DNA of 64,000 nucleotides from Lewinellaceae bacterium (GTDB taxonomy: Bacteria > Bacteroidota > Bacteroidia > Chitinophagales > Saprospiraceae): NCBI GenBank assembly GCA_016712415.1, contig JADJRC010000002.1, positions 496,001 through 560,000 of the forward strand, read 5' to 3'. Position 1 is the first letter of the stretch, and every line of letters begins with the position of its first letter. Below the pieces are notes generated by a model, which saw only the letters and a program-made list of their open reading frames with translations, was not told where the DNA came from and made no database searches. The translations under genes were made by a program, and so were the position numbers. Positions 62,959-64,000 of this stretch are shown in pieces.

Positions 62959-64000
62959 ATGAGAACACAATTCTTCTTTCTGTTTTACTTTTTTATGTCC
63001 CTGCTGCACGCCCAGATCGGCGTCAACATCGGCCTGCCCGAGCGGGGCGGTACCTACATCGACCTCGCGCGGGAAAATTACCGTTGGAACAACCTCAATA
63101 CCGGCAGCCCCGTCGGCAGCGGCCAGGTGGACGGCAGGGGCTGGCCGACGGTTGATGCGCAGTACATCGTAGATTTTCGCCCCGTAGCCGAATGGACCGG
63201 CTCGATCGACGACCCCGAGGTGTACCGGCTCGACGTAAGCGGTACCTGGAAATGTTCGTTCAAGGGCCAGGGAACGGCAAGCGCCGCTTCGGGAGGTTCG
63301 GTGCAAAATGTCCAGTACAGTGCCGCGACCAACACCACCACTTTCGATTTTGTGGCGCCGCCGGGTAGCAACGGGTTGTTCCTGATCAATCTCGCCAATA
63401 CGCGCCGAACGCCGGCTGGCCCCTGAATTCGGGTTTTACGGATTTCAAAATGCTGCGCCCAGGGTATACGGACGACAGTGCGCTGTTTTATCCGCCGTTC
63501 CTGAGCATGTTTGATTCCATCCGTTTTTCGGCCATCCGGTATATGGTTTTCACCGGCGCCAACGGCAGCGACCCGACCTATCCCTCCGCAACCGAATGGA
63601 CCGACCGCAAACTGCCCACAGACGCCGCGCAATCGGCCGTTCCGACCATCGGCAAAAGGGTGGGCGGCTGTTGGGAGCATGTGATCGATCTGGCCAACCG
63701 CACGCAAACGGATGCCTGGATTAACGTGCCGATTTCCGCTTCGGCAGATTATGTCGCCCAACTGGCCGCCATGCTGAAAAACGACCTCGACCCCGACCTC
63801 AACATTTATGTGGAAAGCAGTAATGAGGTATGGAACACCGCGCCCGGTTTCGAGCAAAGCCAATACAACAAGGCCCAGGCGGCAGCCCTGGGCATCGGCG
63901 AACAGGAAAACCACGCCCGGCGGACGGTGGAACTGGCGCAGTTGTTCGGGTCGGTATTTGGCCCCGGCGCCCTGAACGGGCGCATCAGGGTTGTGCTGTG
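62959..64000 (+). CDS. Secreted putative carbohydrate-active protein, partial, one frameshift
   Basis: From the ATG at 62959 there is a signal peptide (MRTQFFFLFYFFMSLLHAQI). The frame stops at 63426, but reading continues in the next frame (ALFYPPFLSMFDSIRFSAIR, then WINVPISASADYVAQLAAML and DLNIYVESSNEVWNTAPGFE) to the window end. Adding one C in the four-C run near 63420 restores the frame. The 'YVESSNEVWN' and 'WINVPISA' motifs are like those of large secreted Bacteroidota proteins with a clan-A glycosidase-type barrel, where the NEV Glu would be the acid. The end is outside the window. Confidence 0.65.

Noticed and set aside
62087..62968. Long open frames of 293 and 339 codons on the minus strand, and one on the plus strand, across the repeat array
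   Set aside because: They arise because the 48-bp unit is a multiple of three with no stop. The peptide repeats a 16-residue unit and both strands are open, so they are not genes.

Overview
The window reads as a chromosomal piece of a Bacteroidota bacterium, most likely a Saprospiraceae/Chitinophagales-type environmental lineage. Evidence: TonB-linked outer-membrane barrels with carboxypeptidase-regulatory N-termini, type IX secretion (T9SS) C-terminal sorting domains, promoter -7 boxes of the form TAnnTTTG, a Rho factor with the long Arg/Asp-rich insertion usual in the phylum, and LytS/LytTR-type regulation. No tRNA, rRNA, integrase or transposase was seen. Many genes carry single-base indels, often in homopolymers, so part of the 'pseudogene' content is probably consensus error.

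Layout. 1-7.3 kb: a truncated M36 protease, a TonB-dependent receptor, a RelE/ParE-type toxin-antitoxin pair (antitoxin frameshifted), a secreted TPR-like protein, a LytS/LytTR two-component pair and a TSUP permease. 7.4-13.6 kb: an amidohydrolase, then a badly damaged stretch (LytTR regulator, outer-membrane barrel, DinB protein, with poly-G/poly-C runs that look artefactual) and a DUF2911 protein. 13.6-19.9 kb: alpha/beta hydrolase, small secreted protein, YugP-like zinc protease, serS, rho. 19.9-27.5 kb: a class I lanthipeptide locus on the minus strand, transcribed as HTH regulator, precursor peptide, two LanC cyclases, full-length LanB dehydratase and a secreted erythromycin-esterase-like protein. 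27.8-37.6 kb: GH25 lysozyme, M28 peptidase, bacilliredoxin, methyltransferase, a 1281-residue T9SS surface protein, inositol monophosphatase, DUF4197 lipoprotein, Bcp peroxiredoxin. 37.6-42 kb: MFS exporter and the xylose pair xylB-xylA (xylA frameshifted). 42.2-44.6 kb: M4 thermolysin-type T9SS protease.

45.0-57.1 kb is the most striking part: an apparent electron-transfer conduit. It has an inner-membrane cytochrome-b-like protein, a membrane-anchored Fe-S/flavin NAD(P)H oxidoreductase, two giant multihaem c-type cytochromes (about 23 and 31 CxxCH motifs), an outer-membrane barrel, an OB-fold lipoprotein and, convergently, a fused ResB-CcsA haem-ligation protein. Together these could move electrons between the NAD(P)H pool and the outer membrane or the cell exterior. 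No homology to the known Mtr, Pio or Pcc systems could be tested here.

57.4-64 kb: a 2OG-Fe(II) oxygenase, aldo/keto reductase, GH144-type glucanase and, after a 2 kb repeat island, the start of a secreted putative carbohydrate-active protein. The intergenic DNA here is rich in palindromic repeats: a perfect 25-bp inverted repeat, a 43-bp tandem array, a 48-bp tandem array of 12 units, and direct and inverted copies of a GC-rich repeat. A core of the 48-bp array recurs near 37 kb.
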